From Fomitopsis serialis (lineage: Eukaryota; Basidiomycota; Agaricomycetes; Polyporales; Fomitopsidaceae), in the NCBI RefSeq assembly GCF_022376445.1, contig NW_025955228.1:1-54164 (forward strand): 54,164 bases of DNA, in the 5' to 3' direction. The position numbers and the translations under genes are program-made. Position 1 is the first letter of the stretch, and each line of letters opens with the position of its first letter. Of this stretch, positions 19,748 through 32,287 are shown piece by piece. The notes beneath the pieces were generated by a model, which was not told where the DNA came from, made no database searches, and was given only the letters and a program-made list of their open reading frames with translations.

Positions 19748-22681
19748 ATGTCGACCGACGCTGCCACCGCCACCGCCCCACCATCCGCCAACCCCGAGCC
19801 TCCGCGCACGGCAAAGTCGCCGGCGGAAATCGCCGTGTATCTGGAGGAGGCAAACAAATGTCTCGTAACGTTGCTGGGGGGGCGCATGGTTCGTCCGGAC
19901 GAGGAGGAGAAGCTGTTGGAGGAGATTGTGAGTGTTGCATACCCGCTGTGTATTTCCCGCGTTGTTGACCTCCGACTCTGCAGCTCGATCCTCTCGTGGA
20001 CCTCTTGGTAAGTGACATGTCTTGCCCATGACAGAAGCCATGCTGAGAGAGTGGAACAGCGTGATGCAATGGAGGAGATCACCCTGTGCTGGTCGGAGGA
20101 CAAGCCTCTCGAGCTGCTTCCACTCGTCCCGCTGATGCTGCTCTCGGCCATCCTCGAGATCAACCTTGTCGACTCCGAGGGAGTCCCGGTGAGGCTGTCT
20201 CGGATCACGCCCCTCGATGAGAGGCTTCCGGATTGCGAGTGGTACAACCCACTCGCCCCGACCGGCTTGTATTCTGCTGCCAGCCACGGCAACGCAACCG
20301 CGGGACCATCCCGCCCGAGCCACGCGGTACGCTTCCGGGACCTTGCAGAAGACGACTCAAATGGTGAGGAGGAGGCTCCGGTGCATGAAGACGAGATGGA
20401 GATTGACGAGGACGAGCCGAGGGAATCGCGGGCCGTGGTGAAGAAGAGCAATTCGGGGGGAAAGAGGTCGGCTGGGTCGAAGAAGCGTAAACGCGCTGCA
20501 ACTCCGCCCAGGTCCGCAAAAGGTAAACGGCGCGCACGCCCGGACGACGATGACTCCGTGGATGAGCAGGAGGCGGAGGAGCAGGACGAGGTGGAGGAGG
20601 AGGAGGAGGAGGAGGAGGAGGAGGAAATCCAGGCGAAGTCGAAGGGGAAAGGTGAGTACCAGAGCTTCGGTCGCGAGGCCATTGGTAACAGACGGGACGT
20701 TAGGGAAAGCGGGGCAGAAGGGGATCCTCAAGCGGAACACGCGTGACGCAACGGTGGATGCGAAAAAAGCGAAGGCCGCGAAGAAGGATCGTGCCGCCTG
20801 GCAAATGGACTACAACGCGGAGGGCGAAACTCGGAAGGAAGTTGACAAGGACCTGCGGGTACGTTCCGCCCATGTAACGTGTTTGTTCATCACTGACATC
20901 CTTGGCAGAACCCTCCTTGCACGGCCTGCAAGGGGTTCCCGTGCTACATTTCGGTACCCGAAGTGTCAGCACTCCGTAAGGACGGCAAGCCGAAGAAAAG
21001 GAAGGTCCCGGCGTGCGATTTCTGCCACGTCAAGAAGACACGGTGCGTAGATATTGACACGGAGGGCACCTTCAAGCCACAGAAGAGCAGCCGGGCGACA
21101 TCGTCGAAGAAATCGCCAGGCTCTGGCTCTCGAGCTAGCAGTGTGGTGTCGGATCGGTCGCAGAGTGTCGCCGAGGGTCCCCCAAGCACGGGCGCGGGCT
21201 CGGATGACGAAAGCGACGCCGGCTCGGTCGCCACAACAGGCTCGCGGCGAAGCACTCGTCGCAGCAATACGCCTTCGCGGCGACCAATGCCCGTCACGAA
21301 GCAGCCCGCGAAGCGAGGACGGAGTGCTGCACCATCGAAAGGAAAGGGGAGGGCCGACCGCGGCGAAGAATCACCCAAGGCGGATGCCGGCCGACAGCCC
21401 CCACGGAAGCGGGCGAAGACTGCACAGGACCCGCCGCCCGACCCGACAGATATCAGTAAGTGAAACGTACCCATTTCTCTGGTACTGCTCACTAATGTCG
21501 TAGGGCGTATGTATCCAGTGGTTTCGGGCGGGGATGGCGGCTCTCTCGGCGCTCCCGTGGTGGTCTTACAACGTCAGGCCGAGCTCGCCGCGAACACTGA
21601 GCTACGTATCCGCGAGCTCGAAGGTAACGTCTGGCGGCTTAACGAGCAGGTGGCTGCCTTGGAGGCGATGAACAACGCACTGCTGGAGCACCAGCGGTTG
21701 CTTGGTAAGTCGCAACATGCCCCTCGCTATCTCGGGCTAACATGTCCTTCAGGTCTTACATTCTTGGGCGGGGGCAATCAGGCGGCGTACATCGAAGCCC
21801 TGCGCGACATGGTGGACGGCGGGAACGAGGGGCCCCCTGCGGAAATGAACGGTCCTGGGCGAATGTCGATGTCCCAGTCACCACCACCCGCACCGGAATC
21901 CGTTCAGCCGGCGCTGGAAACAGGTCAGGCTCGGGGGGAGGATATGGAAGACCAGCCGGCCGTCGCTATTGGTCCGGCTCGCCCTCCACCAGTCCCCATG
22001 CAAGCATCGCCGCCCAGTGCGCGCGCTACGGTGAGTTCTTTCCACAATATTACCTTTATGTCTGAGCGGCACATTAACGCTGTAACCTAGCCGTCCCCGG
22101 CGCAAGCCACATCCGAGGCTCCGGTGCCCGGCCCGTCGACGCAGGGACCCCCGGCGGTTCCCGCTCTACCACCCCGCCTCCTATGGGCAAGTCGCGAGTT
22201 TGGCACAGGCGCGGGCGGACTGGGTAGCTTCATGCCGAGGCCCCTGTTCAGCCAAGTGCCCCAGATGCTGGCGGCCGCCGCGAACGCACCTCCCCGCCCG
22301 CCGTCGGTCGACACCGGGCTGCCAATGCCGACAACCGCGACGGGCACTCCGCATGAGGTGAGCCGTCCCGCACTCCCGGCCCCGTCAGGCTCGAACTCCG
22401 GCGGCCAGTCTGCACCAGCCCCCGATGCAGCCCAGCAAGCTCCGGCGACGCCACCGGTCGTGCCGTCGAAATCAAGCAGCCAGTCCGCTGCCGTCCCCGG
22501 GGGTTCCTCCAGCATCCCAGGCGTGCCACCTCAGCCGGCTGAAGCACCCCCACCTCTGCCCCCTGTCCCAACTGACAATACTGGGACTGAGCAGTCGGCC
22601 GGGGCCCCTCAGTCTGGAGACAATGAGCCGCCCGTGCTAGGCTCGCAGAAGGACATGAGCGGTGCTAATGGCTTGGAGTGA
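19748..22681 (+). CDS. Zinc-cluster and coiled-coil protein, probable DNA-binding cargo protein
   Basis: ATG at 19748, about nine exons. Exon 1 encodes AEIAVYLEEANKCLVTLLGG. A helical region follows (RDAMEEITLCWSED, LLPLVPLMLLSAILEINLVD). Next is an acidic and basic disordered region with a run of about 13 Glu from GAG repeats (20595-20630) and basic tracts (KKRKRAATPP). Then comes a cysteine cluster, CTACKGFPC and CDFCHVKKTRC, in the pattern CX2CX4CX23CX2CX6C; this resembles a Zn2Cys6 binuclear cluster with an unusually long loop. It is followed by a Ser-rich linker, a coiled coil (QAELAANTELRIRELEGNVW), and a long Pro/Ala/Ser-rich tail ending NGLE. DNA binding is inferred from the cluster and basic patches. 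It converges with the next gene on a minisatellite. Confidence 0.65.
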
Positions 22682-22837
22682 GAGATGCCGGGGGTCGTAG
22701 TATGATAGTGTCCGCGCAATGTACTTGTAACGTAGGATCCAATATCTGTACAATGTATCTTGTGGCAACAAAATACACAGTAGTTCACAGTTCCTAGACT
22801 GAAGCGAGCACCGAGCTTGACCGCCCACCAACACTCC

Positions 22838-23272
22838 ACGAACTCTCGGCCCGAGAATCTCACCGAACTCTCGGCCCGAGAATCTCACCAAATCCTCGCC
22901 CCGAGGATGTCACCAATCATCGCCCCTAGAATCTCTCCGAACTCTCGCCCCGAGAATCTCACCAATCGTCGGCCCGAGAATCTCACCGAACTCTCGGCCC
23001 GAGAATCTCACCGAGCTCCCGCCCGAGAATCTCACCAAATCGTCGGCCCGAGAATCTCACCGAACTCTCGGCCCGAGAATCTCACCGACTCCGGCCCGAG
23101 AATCTCACCGACTCTCGCCCGAGAATGTCACCAAATCCTCGCCCGAGGATGTCACCAAATCATCGCCCCTAGAATCTCTCCGAACTCTCGCCCCGAGAAT
23201 CTCACCAAATCGTCGGCCCGAGAATCTCACCGAACTCTCGGCCCGAGCATATCCTCAAACACTCGGCCCGAG
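22838..23272 (+). repeat. Minisatellite of about 25-bp units with a CTCGGCCCGAG core
   Basis: About 18 degenerate units of the form CACCGAACTCTCGGCCCGAG plus AATCT. The core CTCGGCCCGAG is an imperfect palindrome. The array sits exactly between the stop codons of two convergent cargo genes (22681 and 23359). Confidence 0.88.
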
Positions 23273-23358
23273 AGGTCCATGTTAGGACTTGGGACAGACA
23301 GCATCGCGGGCATTTCATTGCAATTGAGTGTGTACAAACGTGACATCAGGACGAATCT

Positions 23359-26336
23359 CTAACGCCGTCGAGTGGACGATCTGGTCGCCTTCGTGCTCTT
23401 TGCCGACCGCTTTCCCGGCGCCGGCGATGCAGACACGTTCGGCTTGACCCGTTTTGCCCGGGCACCGATGGCGGATGATTTCTCGGGCTCTCCATCCGCT
23501 TTCCGCTTTTTCTGCGTGCGGTATGCCATGTCCGACCATAGGTCCGCGATCTCGGTGCAATGTTCCCCCAATTCCTCGACAAAGCGGTAAGTCAGTTGGG
23601 ATTCGTGCACGTACTGCGGGATTTCCGCCTCCTCGTCACTCCGGTGCTCGGTTTTCTTCTCGACGTCCTTCACAACCATTGCAATGGCCAGTGTGACCAT
23701 GAGGCCGTCTTCCCGGCCCATCGGAGTGTCGGTGAGGCTTGTGCGGATCCTGGTGAGCCAGGAGCGGAACTGCGTGAGGACACCCTTGTCCGTATGGATA
23801 CCCGGAGTGCACCTTGCCCGGCGGTACTTCCAACTGGCCCAATCCCACTTCGTCTTGGATTGCCATGCTCCGGTCTCCGGCTGGTCACTGCTCGTCAACA
23901 CCACGCACCCCAGGCTTCAATTGATACACCCACCAGGTGATGTAGATTGTCTACGAGCTTCGTAACGCCGTCGTCCACGGTTAGCTGCCTGATCCACTGC
24001 CGCCTTTCGTCCCAAGTCTTGCCGGCGACGGCCGGGCTATCTTCGTGTGGCTGTGGTCCAGGACGACCCGTGCGCACAGCCGGCGCGTCCTTTGTCTTCT
24101 TCGGCTTGACTACATAATGGAAGGATGTCAGATGTGGCACATGCGACACTGACCGTTACTTACCCGGCGTCGGCAGAATGACCACCTCGTTGTCGTCGTC
24201 GGCATCGGATTCGGCCGGAGCCTTCCTCTTCCGACTGGGCCCAGCTTCCGGTTTGGCGTCAGGCTGCTTGGCGACCTGGTCGGTTGCTGAATCAGTGGTG
24301 GTACGATACCTTGGTTTGGGCTTGACGGGCTTCCGGCTGACAGAGGGCTCGGGGGCAGGCTCGGGCCGGTCACTGGTGGGCTTGACACCCGCCTTTGCCG
24401 CCCGGGACTTGCTCGCCGCCGGCTTTGAGGTCGTGTTGCCCGCTGCGTCACCGACTCCGCCGCCCGCTGCGACTGCTGCAGGCTTCCTGAGTCTGCCCGA
24501 CTGACCTGCCGTGACCGGGCTGTCATTTCCGGATGCCCGACGAGTGGGCTCGGGCTTCGACGGCGCAGTACGTGGAACGATACCCTTCCCTTTGTCCTTT
24601 CGGGCTGGCGGTGGTGCGTCCTCATGTGGCGACGCAGGGACCACTTCCTTTTTCTTTCCCTTGTCCTTGCGCTTCGGGGAAGGTTTTACCGGCTGCTCCT
24701 CCTCATCTGTACTGAAGTCAGCTTTGAACACCTCGCTGAAGTCCTCCTCTCCATCCGTCTCCACTGCAGATTCCTCATCGCTGGCGACGTCGCCGGGTGA
24801 CCGCCGGCGACGTGGGCGAGACGGTCCGGGAGTGGCTTGCCGAGGCTTGGGGCGTGGGCGCCTTGCCGGAGGTTTAGGCCTCAGCTCCTGTGGGACGACG
24901 ATCTCCATCTTGGAGTTCTTCCACGCTCTGAATCGCAGCACGGGACCCTGTGGGTGCTCATTTTGCCTTTCGCGCCAGTGGGTGAGGATGGCGTCAAGGT
25001 CCCCGGTGCGCATCTTGTTCGGGTCACTCAGGACGCTGCCGGCAGGGAGGTACTCGGGATCTATGAAGGAGTCGGACAATTCGGACAGCGACTGCCAGGG
25101 CACTTTGACTGTTGATCGTCCGGTGAAATTAACTGTGGATGAAATGGCAATCATGGAATGCGTGTCAATACCGGACGCAAACAGAATCGGTGTAGGATCC
25201 CGGACACACGCACCATATGTCTTCCGAACAAAGGTCGCCAGAAATTGCCTCTTGAGCTTCGTCTTCTTGAAGCAGTCGTGGTCGGGTTCCGGCATCAGTG
25301 GGTACCCATCCTCATCCTCCTCCCAGTCCATATTCTCGATCAGGGATGCTGGGCCGTGATCGGCTTCGTCTTCAAATCCATGCGCATCTGGTCGCTCATG
25401 ATTCAAGCCTCGTACGCATCGCCCAAGCATTTCACATACCGAAGGCGATGTCAATGTACTTCTTCCACATCCCATACATCAGACCGGTTTTGAACTCGGG
25501 CTCGCTCGCAGTGAACTTCGGCACCTTAGGGGCGCCTTCCTCAACAAACATCTCGTCGTTGAAGTCGAACCTGGTTTGATCTTTTAATAACTACACCAAT
25601 GTGTTAAGGTCGGCACACGTACTCCAACACACCACTGGCCCCGTTATCCATCGGGATCCCCAACAGCAGGAAGCACCTCGCGCCGCACTTCCTCCACATG
25701 ATCTTCATGAAGTCCCTGATCATGTTGGCACCATGCCTTTCTAGCTGCTTCCGTTGAAGGTCCGCTGGCCAGACCTGGGTGTTCCAATCGGAGGCTACCT
25801 GCATGTACTCGGCCTGGTCCTCCGGCGACAGATTGTCGCACAGTTCCTTCAATGCGGTTTGGTAGATGCCCGGGATCCGGCGACTCGCCATTCCCTTGTC
25901 TTCTTTCTCCTCCCTTTCCTCGCCCTCGTCGTCATCCTCCTCCTCATCCGACCCATCCTTCCCCCGCTCCCGACCAATCCTAGACATGATCTCCCCGAGC
26001 TCATCCTCCCGGTCCCGCGCGGCCACCGTCCTCCACGTTATGTCCTTGCCGAGCTTGAACATCTCCTTCTTCACCTGTTCCTTTGATGCTCTTCGGTTGG
26101 AGTACCATTTTTCGACGCGCTACCGGAGGTCATCCCTAACTGTCACATCAAGCATGTAGAATGCGTACCTTGCGTAGAGCTGCATCGAACTGAATCCCCC
26201 TCCGCATCTGGAGCCGTTCAATGCTATTCTCGACGAGCTCCTGACGCCGCTGTAGATCCTCGGTACCCTGCTGATAGTCCTCCAGATTGCTGTTGAGGAT
26301 CACGAGGTCCTGTTCATTCCAGGTGACTTTCCCCAT
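23359..26336 (-). CDS. Uncharacterised accessory gene divergent from the KDZ transposase
   Basis: Minus-strand gene; best start ATG 26336 (MGKVTWNEQDLVILNSNLED), although the frame is open to an ATG at 26531. Exons encode: a helical region (LQRRQELVENSIERLQMRRG); RVEKWYSNRRASKEQVKKEM; a Glu/Asp-rich stretch; IPGIYQTALKELCDNLSPED with YMQVASDWNTQVWP; GANMIRDFMKIMWRKCGARC; FKTGLMYGMWKKYIDIAF; PDHDCFKKTKLKRQFLATF; SDSFIDPEYLPAGSVLSDP with DLDAILTHWRERQNEHP; a long Lys/Pro/Ser-rich disordered segment; and a C-terminal helical region ending in basic tracts at 23359. I recognise the style of hypothetical proteins common beside mushroom KDZ elements but know no function. An inverted copy starts at 52777. 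The shared divergent promoter suggests co-expression with the transposase. Confidence 0.65.
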
Positions 26337-27238
26337 TGCGAGTGCGGTGACGAGGTCAGGGTGCAGCGTAAGCAAGCTGCGATTTCTTGACGAAGATGTT
26401 GACGGCAAGAGTTTGGTAGCCTCGGGGTGACCGATTCGGTGACACCCCCCGCCTTGTTCGCCACAACCCTTGGACTCTGAGCTTACATAACGAGATGCAC
26501 TCGGGTTCACCAAAATTCTACCTTCAATCATAACATTGCATTGATTTCATTATTTCCTAATCACCACAATTCTGTTGTCTTGGCTCCCCGGCCGCGCAGA
26601 ATGGGTGCGTGCCGGCCGGAGCATCAACGACGAACCCACATTGGATTCCAGCGAGTCACCAAGGTGTGACTTGTTAGCTCTCCAGTTCCATGGTACTCGC
26701 CGCATCGCAGATCCCGCTCGCCGCCGGGTCCGGTCACTGACTCCGGTTACCAGGTTAAGACAAGGCCCATCACCGGCCGTCCCGACCGGGAAGCCAGGGC
26801 AGGCTGAAACCGATCTGGCTCCAACATAGCATCCACGAAATGCTTCTGGCATCTCGTCTGAGTGGATGAAACCCACTGCCTCGGACACGTGATCCGGTAG
26901 CCGGGCCGGACCGTTGTGATCGACATCTTGCCGGCCGCATCATTGTATACGCCAGTGACTAATGTCCGGCCGGGCCATTATGCGCTCTGTTCTCATGAGA
27001 ACCATCATGGAAATCATGAATGCTCTCTGATTGAGGACACTGCAACAATTAGCGACTCCACGTCGGTGATCCCGGCCCCGGCCGCACCATACCCGGAACA
27101 CGTGCGGCCGGCCCGCTGCATACTGCTGCACTAGTGGCAATCGCAATGGTTGCAGGAGTTTTGACGTGAGCAATGGCAATACAGAGCTGAACTCTGCTCT
27201 TGTCAAACTGCTGAGCTGTTGATTGCTCTGGTAACACC
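26337..27238. promoter_or_regulatory. Divergent promoter of the transposase and accessory gene, with terminal-array motifs
   Basis: This region separates the opposed starts. It contains several CCGGCCGG-family sites, including GGCCGGACCGTT at 26904-26915, the reverse complement of AACGGTCCGGCC from the left terminal array, and further sites near 26590, 26612, 26930 and 26965. Sharing of the motif between element ends and this promoter suggests that one protein could bind both. The right arm keeps the site at 52198-52209 though its surroundings are more diverged. Confidence 0.5.
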
Positions 27239-30200
27239 ATGGGTCGACTGCGGCCAACGGCAACCTCTCCTGCAGTGGTAGAACTCACACTGACGAAAAG
27301 AAGGACTGCAAGGGGAGTGAGGTCACGGCTTGTCGAGGTGCAGAATAGCGGGTTGCAGACTCCGCCGGCTACACCCCATCGAACCGCTCGGTCGACAACA
27401 AGACAGTCCAGCTGGACGCCACCAACCGATGATGTTGCCAACACGACTTTCTGCGAGTTCCCCACAGTTCGACAGAGTGCCCCGCAGGTATACCAAGTGC
27501 CCATGTTGTATCGTAGACAGAGCCTCACCAATTCAATCAGACACAACCTGAGATGCTCAGAGAGTGGATTCCCCTCCAGCACAACTATCTGCGATCGTTG
27601 TACGCCCACTACAAGCCTCCCGCGCTCAGTGCCGAGGGGAGCTATATGTGCTCGAGCTGCAACAGTGGCGGCGGGGTATGGAAGTGCATGTCGTGCATTG
27701 GTTATCCAATCTTCTGCCCGACCTGCTGTCTCGCCGAGCACCGGCGAACACCATTCCACCGGGTTGAGCAGTGGAACCTCGGAGGATACTGGGAGCCCTC
27801 ATGGCTCCGTCAAGTTGGAGTTTCAATAACTCTCGGCCACCGGGGCAGAGAATGCCCCCAGCCGGCGGTTGTCGTGGACGATGACGAGGAAGTGGAGATG
27901 GACCGGGCGACCGATCGCGCGGCCGACGATGATGGCGATGTACCAGCGGACCCTCTTCACCACGCCGACTCACCTCCGCGACCCCCGCCCGCAATGATGA
28001 CTATTGTTGACACCACCGGGGTGCATTTCCTCCCGGTGACGTGGTGCGGCTGTCCCGACGCCGGTGACCACACATCGCAGCTTCTCGATGCCGGGTTGTA
28101 TCCGGCGAGCCAGCGCAAGGCTCGTACGTGCTTCACCTTTGGGGCACTTGACGGTTTCCTGCTGGACAATCTGGAGTGTAAGACTACCGCCATGAATTAC
28201 TACGCCCGGATTCGACGGGCCACCAATCCGGCTTTTCCCCATGAAGTACCGGTGAGTGAGTGTCCAGAATACCAGCAAACGCACATGATTGAAATGGAAG
28301 TAGGATCGATACCTTGAGCTGCTTAGAGTGAGCCGCGAATGGGCGTTGCTCCAGGCAAAGAAACAGTTTGGATACGGGCCGCAATGGCGAGAGGCCCCGG
28401 GCAACGGAGACCTTGCTCACTTTTGCCCGGCATGTCCGCAGCCCGGAGTGAACATACCCGCGGACTGGGAGGTGGATGATAGGAAGTAAGTAGTTACCCT
28501 GTTCACCGGTATACGCCAGCTGAACTGTTTTGGAGGTACCTATATGCCCGAGGATATGTCATGGATGGGAACTTCCACGCCGAGCAAATGAAAATGCGCA
28601 AGCCCGAGAACGACGTACCGTTGATGCCGGGGAAAATGTTCATGGTTCATCCCGGCCCATACGAGGAGCACCTGAAAGTAGCAAAGGACGTGAAGATGGT
28701 GAGGGTGTATTCAGCCGGCGTACGAACGTGTGGCTAACACGTCCACAGCACTCAAGCTGCAACGACCACAAGGCGGTCTCCCAGGCCAACGCCGACCGGC
28801 ATAAGCTGGCTGTCACCGGGATCGGCGCAACATCTTGTTTGAGGCACGGGTGCTTCCTTCCGCACTCGGTAGTGAACTATCAAAAGGGTGAACGTCAGAT
28901 GAACATGGACTACTCTCTGTCCAATGCTCTCGGCTACCGCTCGAGAGGTATTGGGCACGTCTATGTATCATACGACATCATGTGCCAGTACCACGTCCAT
29001 CTCAATGACCGATTTGACGACAATCCTTACCTTCAAATGCCGGGGGGCGTCGTCCTATACAAGTGCATTGGCCTCTTTCACATTCACGGTCACAAGGCGG
29101 AGTGCGAGCTCCGGCACTCTCTCACCTTCACCGAGGGGGCCGGGGAAGCTGACGGCGAGATCATCGAAACCCAATGGTCGGGGATCAATCCCGTGTCGGG
29201 TAGTACCCGCTCAATGTCAACATCCCACCGGCAGGAAACCCTCGACCGGCACATGAACAATTGGAATTGGAAGAAGATGATCACCATGGGTATGGTCTGG
29301 CTGATTGTGGCATGACACATTGGGCTGACGGAGGACAGTGGCTTCGCTGAGAAGAAAAATCAAAGCCAATCGGCCACTGCTGGCCGATATGAAGGCCGAC
29401 CTCACCGCGAAGGAGGCCAGTGTCGATGCCGAGATTTTGGGAGAGTGGAGAAGGGAACTCAGGATAGTACAACGACGAAGGCTTCGGGATGTGAAGGTAA
29501 TGGACAGGTATCAAGCGAAGAAACAAATTAGTTGGTACACTCTGCTCTCCATGCCGAGCTCAGGGCTGATTTGGTGACAGTGCCTTCGCGGCTCGAACTT
29601 CAGATTAAGCTGGCAGAAGAAGAGGGTGACGGCGGGGACCGCGTTGGCACAGCGGACTGGATTGCCGATGGCCTTAAGCTTGAAGAGCAACAGTCAGTGC
29701 TTTGACCGCCTTTTCCGGGTTACTTCTGATCACCCCGCAGACTCGCAATCCAGAAAGACATAAAGCAAATGGGGGCCATTGTGACGGGGGCTCAAGAGTT
29801 AAAGCTGGCCAAACGGAGGAAGCCTCTCGAGAGTCAGATCCGGCGGTTCCACCGGCGAGCGGCTGCAATTCACCGAAGGCATGACTGGGGCGTGGCAGAG
29901 GAGGAAGCAGTGGATGACGACTCGGCTGCGGAGTGGGAAGAAGATCCCAACGATCCCCCAGCACATGCCGACAATCCATGGTCCATCTTTCCCAGTAAAC
30001 CGCCCGCACCATACCCAGTGAAGGCGGCGGAACATACGAAACTCGGGCTACCTTCGAATTTCACGCGGAATGCTCTAACCGCCAATGGATTGCAACGTTT
30101 GGCCGCGCACGAGCTCACTCTGCGGCGCGGACAAGCAAATGATGCCTTGCAGCAGCTTCGGATTCTCATCGGCAAGAAATCGTTTGAGTTCCAGACAACC

Positions 30201-30820
30201 ATTCGGCACGGGAGGAAAGATGGCAACAAGAAGCGCACCCGATCCTTCACCAAGTTGGGTAAACTCGACCGAGCTGTACAGCTTCAAGCCGCAATCTATC
30301 GCCGGGCCCGAGCGGCGATGCAAGTGCTCGGCCTGTCTGCAGAGGATCAAGCTAAATATCAGCAGCTCACCCCAGATGATCTAAAGACAGTAACTGCAAT
30401 TGCGAGCCCAACAAGGCCGGCCAACGGCACAAATCCCCCTCGTGGATATGGAATGTTAACGTCGGTGGCGACATACGGAGCAATGACGAGTTGGGAATCA
30501 GTACGTGAGACGGCGGTGGTACATTGAATAACTCGCTGACATCGCGCATAGTTCACAGGGTACAGTGGTTCCATGCCCGTTCAAAGGTTGACAGATTGGA
30601 GGAAGAAGCCGCCATATTGCGCAGGGAGCTTGACTCCGTGTGCCGATACTTTGACCACGAAGCATGCCGGTGGCGAGAACTAGCGACCAATAACACCGAT
30701 GCCGAGTACCCTGGATTTTCCCAGCACTGCCGAGCACAAGCGGCACTGTTCGATCGCCTGCGTGAAGATGCGAAAGTGGCATGGCGGGATCTGTACCTGG
30801 AGCCAAATCTCATGACTTGA
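27239..30820 (+). pseudogene. KDZ transposase with CxC2 cysteine cluster, left copy (one frameshift)
   Basis: Nine exons; introns 27488-27540, 28252-28303, 28486-28535, 28699-28748, 29290-29338, 29508-29563, 29693-29740 and 30501-30551, all GT..AG. Blocks in order: basic N-terminus; CxC2 cluster (MCSSCNSGGGVWKCMSCIGY, CPTCCLAEH, PFHRVEQW); VTWCGCPDAGDHTSQLLDAG; TCFTFGALDGFLLDNLECK; YARGYVMDGNFHAEQMKM; the RNase H-like core SSCNDHKAVSQANADRHKLA, RHGCFLPHSVVNYQKGERQM, YVSYDIMCQYHVHL and HIHGHKAECELRHSLTF; ETQWSGINPVSGSTRSMSTS; then the helical C-terminal region (LRRGQANDALQQLRILIGKK). A one-base loss at about 30403 (GCAATTGCGAG; the right arm has GCAATTGCCGAG) shifts the frame before the last 100 or so residues. 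Adding that base makes the exon total 3174 nt, 1057 codons plus stop. Otherwise it looks complete. Confidence 0.9.
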
Positions 30821-30929
30821 TAGTATCAAGTGTAGAAGGATACTCAGTCAGTAGCTCGTCGATTGTATTCCCATTGTGTTTACAAAGATGATATGCTATG
30901 AGTAATCTACCGAGATTTGAGACGTCATG

Positions 30930-31420
30930 GTGCCAGCCCCGAGCCCGACAACCTTTGTTAACTCCCGGCCCGAGCACTTCACCAGCCACTCGGCCCTCAC
31001 GATCTTACAAACCCTCGGACCGAGCCAGCTGCCATACGATCGGGCCGAGCGGTTGTACCCACTCTCGGCCCCAGCAGTACACCAAACACTCGGTCCGAGC
31101 AGTGTTCCAAACTCTCGGCCCGAGAAATGTTGCCAACTCTCGGCCCGAGCACTTTCCCGAACTCTCAGCCCGAGCAGTTGTCCGAAGTCTCGGTCCCGGC
31201 TCGGTCAACCTGATTTCGGGTTGCAATCTGCATGCTTCATCTTAGAGGGACTGTCAGTGCCATTCAAATGTTCGCATGCATGATGCAATTGACCTCCAAA
31301 ACCCTCGGCCCGAGCACCTTTCCAAATTCTCGGCCCGAGCACTTTCCCGATATCTCGGCCCGGGCAAGTTTGCGAACTCTCGGCCCGAGCAACTTTCCGA
31401 AGTCTCGGGCCGGGCTCGGT
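30930..31420 (+). repeat. Minisatellite with CTCGGCCCGAG core downstream of the transposase
   Basis: Units of about 25 bp such as CTCGGCCCGAGCACTTTCCC, in two blocks (about 30930-31200 and 31297-31420). Each block is followed by a direct repeat of about 90 bp containing TTAGAGGGACTGTCAGTGCC (31200-31292 and 31417-31511). It has the same core as the array at 22838-23272. The right-arm counterpart is at about 47560-48180. Confidence 0.88.
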
Positions 31421-31622
31421 CAACCTGATTTCGGGCCTGCCATCTGAATGCATCATCTTAGAGGGACTGTCAGTGCCATTCAAATGTTTGCATGCATGAT
31501 GCAATTGACCGGGAATGCATGCTACAATGTCTCATGCCCAGTGGAGGGGATTGAGTCGGTTAAGAACAGCAATTGAAAGCATGACAGCAGGAACCAATAC
31601 GACTACGTTTGTGACGGAAGGC

Positions 31623-31880
31623 TCAGCACACTAACATCCCATCCCGTGCCTCCACCATATCAAACAGTAACATAATCCTCTCCAGCCTGGCATCAGTCCT
31701 GGGCATCTCAGCGGACCATTCGCTGCTCTCGTAGGTGACCGATAGGATGATTTGCCCAAATAGATACCGGTTGATTGAATACGTGTGTGGCCGGTCGGGC
31801 ACGACTTCGGCATGGCTGAAGAATGATGTTACAATGCTGAGGTCCATCGAACCGTGGGAACCACTCACGGGGTAGACAAC
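31623..31880 (-). other. Short ORF at the inner edge of the left arm
   Basis: A minus-strand frame reads CVVYPVSGSHGSM, TYSINRYLFGQIILSVTYES and ARLERIMLLFDMVEARDG to a stop at 1623 bases past position 30000. It is also present in the right arm (47110-47369). A second frame (LPREWFPRFDGPQHCNII) is open too, so I cannot say which, if either, is real. It looks like a terminal exon whose upstream part differs between the arms. Confidence 0.3.
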
Positions 31881-32287
31881 GCAAATGCAAGTAGTTCCCA
31901 CCTGACGACTGGAAATGCTTCACGCCGGAGTGACTGCCCATGTCAGTTAATCATGGCGCTGGAGATAGGTGCGGAGCAATTGGAACTTACCATAACGAAC
32001 TCCCAAGGAACCGACAGTATGAGCTCAATGCGGAAGTGGAGGATGATGGCGGTGAATTATCCCAGCTACTGCCAAAGCAGGTGACCTGCAAGAAGGCTGC
32101 TCTCGGCAATGTGCGACACGTGCCGAGCAGACCATACTCAAGAAGGCAAGTGTCCCAAAGTCCTATCACGTGGGCAGGATCCGAGATCAGTTGATGATAA
32201 GGCTTCCATTGCCACTCGCATCTTTTCAACATCAACTGTTGTTCAGTACACTGTACACGTCGTCTTCACCGAACAGCTCAACTACCA

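Larger units (their letters stand above)
24948..31880 (+). repeat. Left arm of a large inverted duplication
   Basis: Nearly identical in reverse complement to 47109-54164. Matching positions sum to about 79112-79114 over most of the length and to about 78991 next to the inner edge, because the minisatellite in the right arm is about 120 bp longer. Identity stops abruptly at 31880/47109, just after GGGGTAGACAACGCA. The left limit is set by the window end, so the true arm is longer. The spacer is about 15.2 kb. Confidence 0.92.

Noticed and set aside
19579..20682. A 367-codon minus-strand ORF
   Set aside because: It is a Ser-rich shadow of the zinc-cluster gene, caused by GAG/GAC-rich coding sequence on the other strand.
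22817..23362. A 181-codon plus-strand ORF
   Set aside because: It is the translation of the 25-bp CTCGGCCCGAG array; the unit is not a multiple of three and there is no conserved frame.
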